Origin: an uncultured Christensenellaceae bacterium
Lineage (GTDB): Bacteria; Bacillota; Clostridia; Christensenellales; CAG-314
Direction: 5' to 3'
Assembly (NCBI GenBank): GCA_910585195.1
Contig: CAJUCX010000012.1
Coordinates: forward strand, 1 to 30,110
DNA: 30,110 nucleotides
Position numbers and translations under genes: made by a program. Under the pieces are notes generated by a model, which had not been told where the DNA came from, ran no database searches, and saw only the letters and a program-made list of their open reading frames with translations. Positions 16,068 through 24,138 of the stretch are shown one piece after another (the first letter of the stretch is position 1; every line of letters begins with the position of its first letter).

Positions 16068-19000
16068 TAGTCACCAACGTGTTTTATTGCTTCTGTCAGT
16101 TTTACCGACACTATCTTTGAAACGCCCTTCTCTTCCATAGTTACGCCGTACAAAACGTCGGCGCACTCCATAGTAGGCTTTTTGTGCGTAATGACGATAA
16201 ACTGAGTGCTCTCGCTGAATTTGCGCAAAAACTTTGCTATTCTGTCGGCGTTTGCCTCGTCCAACGCCGCTTCGATTTCGTCCAGCAGACAGAAAGGCAT
16301 GGGCCGCACTTTCAATATGGCAAACAAAATTGCCGCAACCGTCAAAGTTTTTTCACCGCCGGAAAGCAACGAAATATTTTGAAGTTTTTTGCCCGGCGGC
16401 TGCGCTTCTATTTCTATGCCGTAGTCGATTTCGTCCTTTTGCGGGTCAGGCTCTATAACGAGTCTTGCGTGTCCGCCTTTGAACAATTCCTTAAAAGTAT
16501 AAGAGAAGTTTTTGTTTATTTCTTCGAAACCTTGGTTAAACTTTGTTACCATTTCTTTGGTTAAATCTCTGATAACTATATTCAAGTCGCTTTCTGCCTT
16601 TTTAAGGTCGTCCATTTGCTCTTTTATTTCGGAATAACGCTTGAACGTATCGTTGTAGCCCTCTACTGCCATTACATTTACAGGACCTAAATGACTGCGC
16701 TGGTTTCTCAATTTTGTAATAGTCTTTTGAGAATCCGTCGGGTCGAAATTTTCGTCCTTGTATTGCAAAGCGTTAGAATACGTCAACTGATATTCGTCCC
16801 AAATAGTATCGCGCAATGCCTCTATATTTGTAGTTATGCTTTCGAGATTAAATTCCTCTCTCAACTTCTTTTCGCGCAAAACGTTTTCTTGTGCGGCATA
16901 ATCCGTCTTATCTTTGTCGGCACGCTCGAAATCTTCTTTTACACGCACCTTATCTTGCTCGTTAAGAACCAATCTTTTTTTAACTTCTTCCAAAGCGGCG
17001 TAAGTCAAATCCTGCATTGCAATTTTAGTAAGGTCGGCGTCAATCATCGCGATTTGTTCTTTATTTTCAAGAATTTGTTTAGAGTATGAACTTATATCTG
17101 TCTGCCCTTGTTTTAACGACAAGTCGATTCTTTCAAGTTGTTTTACAGCGTTGTCCATATTTGCCGTAAGCGTAGAAAGTTTAACTCTTACATCGGTACG
17201 CTTTTCCTGCAAACTGTCCTGCTGAGATTTCAAAACTTCATATTCGCCCTGACCGACCGATACACTGCTTTGAGTGTTTGCCTTTTTGTCGGCAAGTTCT
17301 TTAATACTGCTTGCGGTGCTTTCCAAAATAGTATTTATTTGCTTTATGCGCGCTTGAGTTTGAACTTTTTCTTCTTCGGTCTTTTTCAGATTATTGCTTT
17401 CTATCTCGATAAATTCTTCCGCCTTGGAAAGTTTTTCCGCAGCGGTGGCAACGGCAATTTCATTTTCCAACTTTTTGGCGGAAATTTCTTTGATTTTTTC
17501 TTCTATTGCGGTTTTAGCCTGTGAAAGCTGTTCTACAAGCGATTGTACCTTATTGCGTTCTTCTTCGAGTTGAGTTATTTTTGTCTCTATTTCTTTAATT
17601 TCGCGGTCAAGACTCAAAATATTTGCAGCGCTTTGCTTTCTGCTGCCGCCGCTGATAGAGCCTTGCGGCACAATCATATCGCCTTCAAGAGTAACTATCC
17701 TATGCTTATACGAATATTTTTTTGACAGATTGATTGCAGTTTCAAGATTGTCTACGACAACGGTACTTCCCATAAGCGACGAAAAAACGTTTTCGTACTC
17801 TTTATCAAAAGTTACCAAATCCAACGCCGTACCGTAAACGCCTTTATCTCCGAGTATTCTTTCGTCTTCCAATACGCGCGGCTTAACGGAAGTTTTAGGC
17901 AAAAAGGTTACCCTGCCGCCGCGGCTTTGTTTGAGATATGCAATAAGCGACTTTGCGTCTTCTTCATTTTGAGTAACGACGTTTTGCAATGCGCTGCCCA
18001 ACGTAACTTCAAGCGCGACTTCGTACTCCTTAGGCACTTTAATCATATTGCCGACTACGCCTACTATTTTTGAAGAAAGTTCTTTATTTTCCTGACTTTC
18101 TTTAAGCAAAACTTTTACGCCGCCGCTGAAACCCTCAAAGTTTTCCACAAGTTGTTTGCTCATCTTCAAACGCATAGAGTCAACGGCAATGTTTTCGTTG
18201 AGTTTTGTGAGTTTTCTGTTAAGCTCCATCAACTTGATTTCGCCGTCGGAAACTGCTTTTTGCGCTTTCTTTTGCTCATCAGTCAGTTTTTCTTTTTCCG
18301 TAACAAGTGTATCCCATTCTTTTTGAAGAGATAACTTGTTTCCGGTATAATCTTTTATTTTTGCGTTTATTGCAACCGTTTCTTTTTCAATCTGTCCCAA
18401 ACGGACAATCAACGTATTAAGTTCGCCCCTTATGTTGGCGTCTTGACTTCTGCTTTCAGTCAAATCGTCCAAAATATTCATAATTTGACTTTGCTTTTCG
18501 TCGTTTAAGGTTTGAATTTTAGAAATACTTTCAAGCACGACGGCGATTTCTTCGTTAAGTTTGTTGAAATCTGCCGTGAGAGATTCATATTGCGATTGCA
18601 TTTCGGCTTTTTCTGCCGTTATCTTTTGTGCTCTTTCCGTCTGCTCTGCAATTTGATTGTTTATATTTTCTATTTGTTGCGTAAGTCTGGCATTTTCCGC
18701 TTTTAGGTTTTTAACCTTTTCCATACTTACTTTTGTTTCGCCCGACTGCCTTTCGATATTGACCATCAACTCTCTTTCTTTAGTGATGAGCTGTTCTCTC
18801 TCAACGTCGAGGCGCTCGCGCATATTTAACGTTTCTTCGTATTTTTCAAATGCCTGCGTAAACTTAGAACTTACGAAATTTAGTTCTTCTTCTATTGCCT
18901 TTAACCTTTGGTTGATTTCCGCCTTGAAAGTTGCGGCATTGTCATAGTTATATATGTATGAGTTGACTTCTTGATATTTAATCTGCTCGCTTAACGCCAA

Positions 19001-19645
19001 GTATTTTTTTGCGTCTTCCGCTTGCTTTTTCAGCGGCCCGAGTTGGCGTTCGAGTTCGGACGTAATATCGAAAAGTCTTGTCATATTGTCTTTATTTCTG
19101 GCAAGCTTTCTTTCCGTTTCTTTCTTTTTTTGTCTGAAGTTGGAAATACCCAAAGCCTCTTCAAAAATAGCCCTCCTGTCGTCCGGTTTAGAGTTCAAAA
19201 TGGCATCCATTCTGCCCTGCCCTACGATAGAATAACCTTCCAAGCCCAATCCTGCGTTGCGCAGAAGTTCGTTTATATCTTTAAGGCGTGTAGGAGCGCG
19301 GTTTAATAAATACTCGCTTTCCCCCGAACGATAAAGCTTTCTCGAAATTACTACTTCGTTATATTCCAACGGAAATATACGGTTTTTGTTGTCAAAAATA
19401 AGCGACGCTTCGCAATAACTCATGGATTTACGCTGTTCCGTACCGCTGAAAATCAAGTCTTGCATTGTTTTTCCGCGCAATTTAGAGGCGGCTTGCTCAC
19501 CGAGCACCCACCTTACCGTATCGGATACGTTGCTTTTTCCGCAACCGTTAGGACCTACGATTGCGGTTATATCCGAGTCGAATTTTATTTCTACCTTATC
19601 TGCAAAGGACTTAAAACCGTAAACTTCTATCTTTTTTAAGTTCAA
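16067..19645 (-). CDS. smc: Chromosome condensation/segregation ATPase SMC
   Basis: Condensin subunit that, with ScpA and ScpB, extrudes DNA loops and separates sister origins. The 1192 residues show the N-terminal head with Walker A GPNGCGKS (31-38), then a long coiled coil. The hinge at about 500-665 ends near GSISGGSRKQ. A second coiled coil follows, and the C-terminal head has LSGGEKTLT (signature) and FCLLDEIEAALDEAN (Walker B). The start codon is TTG at 19645, sharing TTGA with the rnc stop and preceded by AGAGGAAAAA. A TTG start suggests modest translation. Identity is secure. Confidence 0.97.
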   Translation of the reverse strand: MNLKKIEVYGFKSFADKVEIKFDSDITAIVGPNGCGKSNVSDTVRWVLGEQAASKLRGKTMQDLIFSGTEQRKSMSYCEASLIFDNKNRIFPLEYNEVVISRKLYRSGESEYLLNRAPTRLKDINELLRNAGLGLEGYSIVGQGRMDAILNSKPDDRRAIFEEALGISNFRQKKKETERKLARNKDNMTRLFDITSELERQLGPLKKQAEDAKKYLALSEQIKYQEVNSYIYNYDNAATFKAEINQRLKAIEEELNFVSSKFTQAFEKYEETLNMRERLDVEREQLITKERELMVNIERQSGETKVSMEKVKNLKAENARLTQQIENINNQIAEQTERAQKITAEKAEMQSQYESLTADFNKLNEEIAVVLESISKIQTLNDEKQSQIMNILDDLTESRSQDANIRGELNTLIVRLGQIEKETVAINAKIKDYTGNKLSLQKEWDTLVTEKEKLTDEQKKAQKAVSDGEIKLMELNRKLTKLNENIAVDSMRLKMSKQLVENFEGFSGGVKVLLKESQENKELSSKIVGVVGNMIKVPKEYEVALEVTLGSALQNVVTQNEEDAKSLIAYLKQSRGGRVTFLPKTSVKPRVLEDERILGDKGVYGTALDLVTFDKEYENVFSSLMGSTVVVDNLETAINLSKKYSYKHRIVTLEGDMIVPQGSISGGSRKQSAANILSLDREIKEIETKITQLEEERNKVQSLVEQLSQAKTAIEEKIKEISAKKLENEIAVATAAEKLSKAEEFIEIESNNLKKTEEEKVQTQARIKQINTILESTASSIKELADKKANTQSSVSVGQGEYEVLKSQQDSLQEKRTDVRVKLSTLTANMDNAVKQLERIDLSLKQGQTDISSYSKQILENKEQIAMIDADLTKIAMQDLTYAALEEVKKRLVLNEQDKVRVKEDFERADKDKTDYAAQENVLREKKLREEFNLESITTNIEALRDTIWDEYQLTYSNALQYKDENFDPTDSQKTITKLRNQRSHLGPVNVMAVEGYNDTFKRYSEIKEQMDDLKKAESDLNIVIRDLTKEMVTKFNQGFEEINKNFSYTFKELFKGGHARLVIEPDPQKDEIDYGIEIEAQPPGKKLQNISLLSGGEKTLTVAAILFAILKVRPMPFCLLDEIEAALDEANADRIAKFLRKFSESTQFIVITHKKPTMECADVLYGVTMEEKGVSKIVSVKLTEAIKHVGD

Positions 19646-20310
19646 AATTTTTCCTCTCTGTGTTTTATTGTTTCATAAGCATTTTGTGCCGAAAAAAATT
19701 TAGCCTGTTTTTTACTTTGCCCGACACCACGCCCCAAAATATTTCCGTCAAGCATTGCCTCGAAGCAAAATTGCGGATTATGTTCTGTGCCCGTTTTTGA
19801 TTTTTCTTCATAAACGAGCACGGATTTTCGTTTGTCCGCATACTCTTTAAGCCAAGTTAAATAATCTATAATTTCTGTATTTATTGTTTTATTTACGTAA
19901 GGCGTTAAAAATTTTAACGCAAATTGCTTGCCGCTTTCAACGTCGGAGTCAAGCATTACAGCGGCAACCAACGCTTCAAACAAATCGGCATATATTTTTT
20001 TGCTTTCCGTACCGTTTGTATTAAGCAACAAGAATTGTTCAAGTCCAAGACTTTTTATAATGTCGGCAAAAGTTTCGGTTGAAACGATTTTTCCTTTTAA
20101 TTTACTTAACTCGCCTTCATTTTTGTCTACGTTAAAAAACAGATATTCGGCAACGGCATAATTTACTATCGTATCGCCCAAAAACTCCAACTTTTCGTTG
20201 TCTTTAAGCTTTTTAACGTTTGCATAAGACGAATGACAAAATGCCTGAATGCAAAGTTGCCTGTCGTTAAATTTATAGCCGATTATTTTTTCTATTTCTT
20301 CCACGTTCAT
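19642..20310 (-). CDS. rnc: Ribonuclease III
   Basis: Cleaves double-stranded RNA, including rRNA precursors. The 222 residues start with VEEIEKIIGYKFND. The signature NEKLEFLGDTIVNYAVAEYLF is present (metal-binding Glu42 and Asp46), with the second catalytic acid in DLFEALVAAVMLDS. A C-terminal double-stranded-RNA-binding domain runs from about residue 150 and includes GRGVGQSKKQAK. The ATG at 20310 forms an ATGA overlap with the plsX stop. The frame is open 30 codons further upstream inside plsX, but that extension is not family-like. Confidence 0.96.
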   Translation of the reverse strand: MNVEEIEKIIGYKFNDRQLCIQAFCHSSYANVKKLKDNEKLEFLGDTIVNYAVAEYLFFNVDKNEGELSKLKGKIVSTETFADIIKSLGLEQFLLLNTNGTESKKIYADLFEALVAAVMLDSDVESGKQFALKFLTPYVNKTINTEIIDYLTWLKEYADKRKSVLVYEEKSKTGTEHNPQFCFEAMLDGNILGRGVGQSKKQAKFFSAQNAYETIKHREEKF

Positions 20311-21317
20311 TCTGCCGATTGAATTTCGGGCAAACTGTCTTTTATTTTGCCTATAAGATTGTTTTTGTGCATATTGTAAACTTGCATAATGCTTCCGCAA
20401 ATTGACTGTGCTTTTGAAGAACCGTGCGATTTGATTACCAGTTTTTCCACACCGATAAACGGCGCGCCGCCCTGCTGATTATAGTCTAACACTGCCTGAA
20501 TTTTTTTGAAAGAGCCTTTAAGCAATGCGCCGCCGATTTTTGTTTTAAGGCTGCTGTAAACTTCTCTTTTAATTAAAGTAAGCATTGTCGTTGCAATACC
20601 TTCGCTTGCCTTCAATGCTATGTTGCCCATAAAACCGTCGCAAACGATGACGTCATACTTTCCGCTGGTAATATCTCTTGCTTCCATATTTCCCACAAAA
20701 TTTATAGGCAACTTTTTAAGCAACTCAAAAGACTCTTTGGTGAGTTGATTGCCCTTTGCATCTTCCGTGCCGTTTGACAAAAGACCTATGCGAGGGTTTT
20801 CCATATTATAAACTGCTTTCATATAAGCATTGCCCATCAATGCAAACTGCTCCAACATATTAGGTTTGCAGTCTACGTTTGCACCGCAATCTATAAGTAA
20901 AACACTTCCGCCGTCTACGGTAGGCAAAACCGGTGCAAGCGCAGGTCTGGAAATGCCCTTTATTCTGCCGATTTTAAGAAACGCACCCGTCAAAACTGCG
21001 CCCGTGCTGCCTGCCGAAACCATACCTATGCACTCATCGTCTTCTTTTGTTCTTTCCAACGCTTTAACCAATGAGGACTCTTTTTTTGTCCTTATTGCCG
21101 AAGTCGGAACTTCTTCGCAGGTAATTACGTCCGGAGCGTCAACAAACTCTACCCTTGATTTGTCGTAATTTTCGCTTTTTAATTTTTGTGCCATTTCGTC
21201 TTGTTTTCCTACAAGCACAAGGTTTATTTCTTTGTTGGAATTGAGTGCAAGCACACAGCCTTTAAGTATCTCATCCGGAGCATAATCGCCGCCGTAAATA
21301 TCTACAACTATTTTCAT
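20307..21317 (-). CDS. plsX: Phosphate acyltransferase PlsX
   Basis: Converts acyl-ACP and phosphate to acyl-phosphate, the donor for PlsY in phosphatidic acid synthesis. The 336 residues contain IVVDIYGGDYAPDEILKG, then GMVSAGSTGAVLTGAFLKIGRIKGISRPALAPVLPT in parts, LLIDCGANVDCKP, GLLSNGTEDAKGN and VCDGFMGNIALKASEG. AAGGAGAG precedes the ATG at 21317. plsX is followed directly by rnc; the fabD, fabG and acpP genes that often lie between them are absent. It opens the plsX-rnc-smc-ftsY operon. Confidence 0.97.
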   Translation of the reverse strand: MKIVVDIYGGDYAPDEILKGCVLALNSNKEINLVLVGKQDEMAQKLKSENYDKSRVEFVDAPDVITCEEVPTSAIRTKKESSLVKALERTKEDDECIGMVSAGSTGAVLTGAFLKIGRIKGISRPALAPVLPTVDGGSVLLIDCGANVDCKPNMLEQFALMGNAYMKAVYNMENPRIGLLSNGTEDAKGNQLTKESFELLKKLPINFVGNMEARDITSGKYDVIVCDGFMGNIALKASEGIATTMLTLIKREVYSSLKTKIGGALLKGSFKKIQAVLDYNQQGGAPFIGVEKLVIKSHGSSKAQSICGSIMQVYNMHKNNLIGKIKDSLPEIQSAE

Positions 21318-21375
21318 AAAAACTCTCCTTAAAATTAGGCGAATATATCACTTGCGCAACAATTCGCATAATAAG

Positions 21376-21404
21376 ATTATAGCGTAAATTTCCGCTTTGT
21401 ACAA
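21376..21404 (-). promoter_or_regulatory. Promoter of the plsX-rnc-smc-ftsY operon
   Basis: A perfect TATAAT (21381-21376) lies 17 bp downstream of TTGTAC (21404-21399), a weak -35. The leader to plsX is about 50 bases. Two direct TGTTTCAC repeats 24-51 bp upstream of the -35 may bind a regulator, which would fit the poor -35. Confidence 0.65.
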
Positions 21405-21427
21405 TGTTTTGAAAATAAATTTTACGT

Positions 21428-21455
21428 TGTTTCACAAAAAACACGTATGTTTCAC
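21428..21455. repeat. Two direct TGTTTCAC repeats, 20-bp period
   Basis: TGTTTCAC occurs at 21428-21435 and 21448-21455 on the plus strand, each preceded by ACGT with a one-base offset. The centre-to-centre distance of exactly 20 bp is two helical turns. They lie between the rpmF terminator and the plsX promoter. TGTTTCAC equals half of the ParB site parS (TGTTTCACGTGAAACA), but no complete palindrome is present. Confidence 0.6.
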
Positions 21456-21462
21456 GACGATA

Positions 21463-21495
21463 AAATTAAAAAAGCGGGCATAAAACCCGCTTTTT
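21463..21495 (-). terminator. Intrinsic terminator after rpmF
   Basis: A ten-base stem (AAAAAGCGGG with CCCGCTTTTT) and a seven-base loop begin about 34 bases after the rpmF stop. A further T run follows on the minus strand. The symmetric A/T arms make it potentially bidirectional. Confidence 0.92.
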
Positions 21496-21528
21496 AATTT
21501 ACATATTCTGCTAACACTGAGTTGAAAA

Positions 21529-21720
21529 TCAGTTTTCAGCCTTTGTTTTTTGCTTGACAATCTCTTTGCCCGCGTAAAAACCACAATATTTGCAAACTCT
21601 GTGGCTCAATATTTTTTCATGACATTGAGGACACTCGACAAGAGTAGGAACAGTAAGTTTCCAATTTGCCGACCTTGTATGCTTCCTTTGTTTTGAGGTT
21701 TTTCTTTTTGGTACTGCCAT
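21529..21720 (-). CDS. rpmF: 50S ribosomal protein L32
   Basis: Small zinc-ribbon ribosomal protein of 63 residues. The N-terminus MAVPKRKTSKQRKHTRSANW and the cysteine pairs CPQC and CKYC identify the zinc-binding form. AGGAGGTG lies 7 bases before the ATG at 21720. The DUF177/YceD gene that usually precedes rpmF is absent; ackA is the upstream neighbour. It has its own promoter and terminator, so it is a monocistronic unit, although read-through from ackA is possible. Confidence 0.97.
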   Translation of the reverse strand: MAVPKRKTSKQRKHTRSANWKLTVPTLVECPQCHEKILSHRVCKYCGFYAGKEIVKQKTKAEN

Positions 21721-21748
21721 AATCGCACCTCCTACTTTCTTTATTGCG

Positions 21749-21786
21749 GTGTCTCAATGTAAAACGGTATTGCACTACCGCGACAC
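21749..21786 (-). other. Structured leader of rpmF mRNA
   Basis: Within the predicted 5' untranslated region an outer helix, GTGTC with GACAC, encloses a hairpin of CGGTA with TACCG around a six-base loop. This could be a ribosomal-protein autoregulatory element, but I recognise no named family. Confidence 0.45.
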
Positions 21787-23028
21787 GTTTAGCATTATAC
21801 AAAATAATGTTTTTTTTGTCAAACGAAAATTTAACTTATTTTGCAAGCCGCCGAGTCTCTCTTGCGATAACCAATTCTTCATTGGTCGGTATAACCAAAA
21901 CTTTACTTTTGAAGATTTTTTGGAAATTTCGCAAATTTGACCGCGCTTGAAGTTTTTGTTTGCATCTTCGTCAAAATTCACGCCCATATATTGCAAGTTG
22001 CCTGCAACTGCGCTTCTTATATAAGGGTCGTTTTCTCCTACGCCTGCGGTAAAGACAATGCAGTCAACACCGTTCATCGCAGCAGCGTATGCGCCTACGT
22101 ATTTTTTTACGTTGTAAGCAAAACTGTCTACGGCAAGTTTGTTTTGACCGTTGAACTTTTCGTCCGACATCAAATCGCGGAAGTCGCTGCTGTTTTCGGA
22201 AATGCCGTAAACGCCGCACTCTTTATTGAGATAGTTCATAACCTGAGAAATCGTCTGACCTTTCTTTTGCATAAGGTACTCGATAACGGCAGCGTCGATA
22301 TTGCCGCTTCTGGTGCCCATCGGTACGCCTTCAAGCGGAGTAAAGCCCATAGAAGTATCTACGCTCTTGCCGCCGTCAACGGCAGTAATCGAAGAACCGT
22401 TGCCCAAGTGGCAGGTAATTATTTTTAAGTCTTTTATGTCTTTTTTCATATATCTAGCCGCTTCGCTTGAAACAAACATATGGCTTGTACCGTGAAAACC
22501 GTATCTTCTTATTCTGTAATTTTTGTAGTCGGAATATTTGATACCGTAAAGATATGCGTAGTCCGGCATAGAAGAATGGAAAGCAGTATCGAATACTGCA
22601 ACCATAGGAGTTTTTGGCATAACTTCTTGACAAGCCCTGATACCCATAACGTTTGCGGGATTGTGCAAAGGCGCAAGTTCGCTGTTCTTCTCACAAATTT
22701 TCAAAACTTCGTCGTTGATAAGTACGCTTGAAGTAAAGTCTTCTGCACTGTGGACTACGCGGTGTCCCACAGCGGAAATTTCATCCATAGATTTAAGCAC
22801 GCCGCACTCGGGACTTACCAAAGCGTCCAATACCATTTTTATTGCAACCGTATGATTAGGCATATCTTTTTTGAAAACGTATTCTTTGCCGTTTGCTTTG
22901 TGCGTCAAAACGGAGCCGTCGATAGAAATTCTTTCGCAAAGACCTTTTGCAATAACACTTTCGTCTTTCATATCGATAAGTTGATATTTAAGCGAAGAAC
23001 TGCCTGCATTTATAACTAAAATTTTCAT
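21775..23028 (-). CDS. ackA: Acetate kinase with a C-terminal frameshift
   Basis: Interconverts acetyl phosphate plus ADP with acetate plus ATP; with Pta it forms the acetate/ATP fermentation branch. Conserved parts include LVINAGSSSLKYQL, VGHRVVHS, VFDTAFHSSMP, YGFHGTSH, HLGNGSS and FTAGVGEN. The frame as sequenced reads 417 residues to 21775, but from about 21905 the C-terminus is unlike the family. One base back, the next frame encodes VLVIPTNEELVIARETRRLA, the normal ending, and stops at 21836. Adding one base to the AAA run near 21903 would give a 397-residue protein, the standard length. It is either a recent mutation or a sequencing/assembly error. GGGG precedes the ATG at 23028, 18 bp after pta. 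Confidence 0.93.
   Translation of the reverse strand: MKILVINAGSSSLKYQLIDMKDESVIAKGLCERISIDGSVLTHKANGKEYVFKKDMPNHTVAIKMVLDALVSPECGVLKSMDEISAVGHRVVHSAEDFTSSVLINDEVLKICEKNSELAPLHNPANVMGIRACQEVMPKTPMVAVFDTAFHSSMPDYAYLYGIKYSDYKNYRIRRYGFHGTSHMFVSSEAARYMKKDIKDLKIITCHLGNGSSITAVDGGKSVDTSMGFTPLEGVPMGTRSGNIDAAVIEYLMQKKGQTISQVMNYLNKECGVYGISENSSDFRDLMSDEKFNGQNKLAVDSFAYNVKKYVGAYAAAMNGVDCIVFTAGVGENDPYIRSAVAGNLQYMGVNFDEDANKNFKRGQICEISKKSSKVKFWLYRPMKNWLSQERLGGLQNKLNFRLTKKTLFCIMLNVSR
21794..21822 (-). promoter_or_regulatory. Consensus promoter of rpmF
   Basis: Minus-strand TTGACA (21822-21817) and TATAAT (21799-21794) with a 17-bp spacer: a full match to the sigma-A consensus. It begins 14 bases after the restored ackA stop (21838-21836). 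The frameshifted ackA frame would run through it. Confidence 0.88.
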
Positions 23029-23047
23029 TATATATTCCCCTTTTTTA

Positions 23048-24046
23048 TTAGTTGTTGCCTGCTTGGCAAGCCGTCAAAGCAACTACGCCGACAACGTCGT
23101 CAACGTTGCAGCCTCTTGATAAGTCGTTGATTGGTTTTGCCATACCCTGACAAATCGGACCGAATGCATTTGCTTTTGCAAATCTTTGTACCAGTTTATA
23201 ACCGATATTACCTGCATCAAGGTCAGGAAATACCAACACGTTTGCTTGACCTGCAACTTTGCTGCCCGGTGCTTTAAGCGCTGCAACTTCGGGAACGAGC
23301 GCCGCGTCAACTTGCAATTCTCCGTCAATCATCATATCAGGCGCTTTTTCTTTTGCAAGGTTTGCGGCAGTTTGAACCTTGGTTACGTCGTCGTGTTTTG
23401 CACTGCCTTTGGTTGAGAAAGAAAGCATCGCAACTTTCGGCTCGTCTTTCAAAAGACTCTTTGCCGACATTGCGCTTGCAACTGCTATATCTGCAAGCTG
23501 TTCTGCCGTAGGGTTTGGATTGATTGCACAGTCTGCAAACAGGAATATACCGTCAGAACCCATATCTTTATTGTTGGTTTCTATTATAAAGTAACCCGAC
23601 GCCGTAGAAATTCCTGGAGCGGTTTTAATAACCTGAAGAGCCGGTCTCAATAAATCACCTGTAGAGTGAATAGAGCCGCCGACCATACCGTCCGCGTCCC
23701 CCGCTTTAACCATCAACACACCTTGATAAAGTACGTTGTTTTTTGCAAGGTTCATGGCTTCTTCTTCGGTCATACCCTTTTTCTTTCTTGCTTCGTACAA
23801 GATATTTGCATACTCGTTAATTCTAGGATTGTTTTGCGGGTCTATAACCGTAACCCCGTCAAGACATACGTCGGGGCATTTTTCTTTTATAACGGATTCT
23901 TTGCCCAAAAGAATAATTTTGGCAAAGCCCTCCTTAGCAATAATGCCTGCCGCTTTGATGATGCGCGGTTCTTCCCCTTCCGGAAGCACGATTGTCTTGT
24001 TTAACGCTTTTGCCTGCTTTTTGTAACTTTCAATCAACTTTGACAT
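23048..24046 (-). CDS. pta: Phosphate acetyltransferase
   Basis: Transfers the acetyl group between CoA and phosphate, supplying acetyl phosphate to AckA. With the start at 24046 it has 332 residues. Family parts are TIVLPEGEEPRIIKAAG, VLYQGVLMVKAGDADGMVGGSIHSTGDLLRPALQ in pieces, FLFADCAINPNPTAEQLADIA, and KAPGSKVAGQANVLVFPDLDAGNIGYKLVQR in pieces. GAGAGG precedes this ATG; the open frame extends 35 codons upstream but covers the promoter and is low-complexity. Divergent from tmcAL and co-oriented with ackA. Confidence 0.97.
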   Translation of the reverse strand: MSKLIESYKKQAKALNKTIVLPEGEEPRIIKAAGIIAKEGFAKIILLGKESVIKEKCPDVCLDGVTVIDPQNNPRINEYANILYEARKKKGMTEEEAMNLAKNNVLYQGVLMVKAGDADGMVGGSIHSTGDLLRPALQVIKTAPGISTASGYFIIETNNKDMGSDGIFLFADCAINPNPTAEQLADIAVASAMSAKSLLKDEPKVAMLSFSTKGSAKHDDVTKVQTAANLAKEKAPDMMIDGELQVDAALVPEVAALKAPGSKVAGQANVLVFPDLDAGNIGYKLVQRFAKANAFGPICQGMAKPINDLSRGCNVDDVVGVVALTACQAGNN

Positions 24047-24077
24047 AAAAAACCTCTCAATATTTATAAAAATTTTA

Positions 24078-24135
24078 TTGATTTTCAATATTTTTTTATT
24101 ATAATGATTATAATACAACTTAAAAATAAAGTAAA
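24078..24135. promoter_or_regulatory. Overlapping divergent promoters of pta-ackA and tmcAL
   Basis: The 92-bp gap holds the self-complementary octamer ATTATAAT twice (24098-24105 and 24107-24114), so TATAAT can be read on both strands at both places. For the plus strand, TTGATT (24078-24083) lies 16 bp before TATAAT (24100-24105). For the minus strand, TTTACT (24136-24131) or TTACTT lies 17-18 bp before TATAAT (24112-24107). The two polymerases would compete for the same bases. Confidence 0.65.
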
Positions 24136-24138
24136 GAT

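Noticed and set aside
16184..19622. Many plus-strand open frames opposite smc
   Set aside because: They mirror the coiled-coil coding sequence of SMC (Phe/Leu-rich antisense translations) and have no start signals.
20311..20400. N-terminal extension of RNase III
   Set aside because: It overlaps the plsX C-terminus out of frame. The ATG at 20310 matches family N-termini and overlaps the plsX stop.
21428..21455. Complete parS site
   Set aside because: Only the left half TGTTTCAC is present at each place. The right half GTGAAACA does not follow on the same strand, so no palindrome forms.
21899..21915. Programmed -1 ribosomal frameshift in ackA
   Set aside because: No canonical X XXY YYZ slippery heptamer is in the right phase. 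Slipping at the upstream AAAAAA run would replace conserved residues, and no stimulatory stem is evident. A lost base explains the data better.
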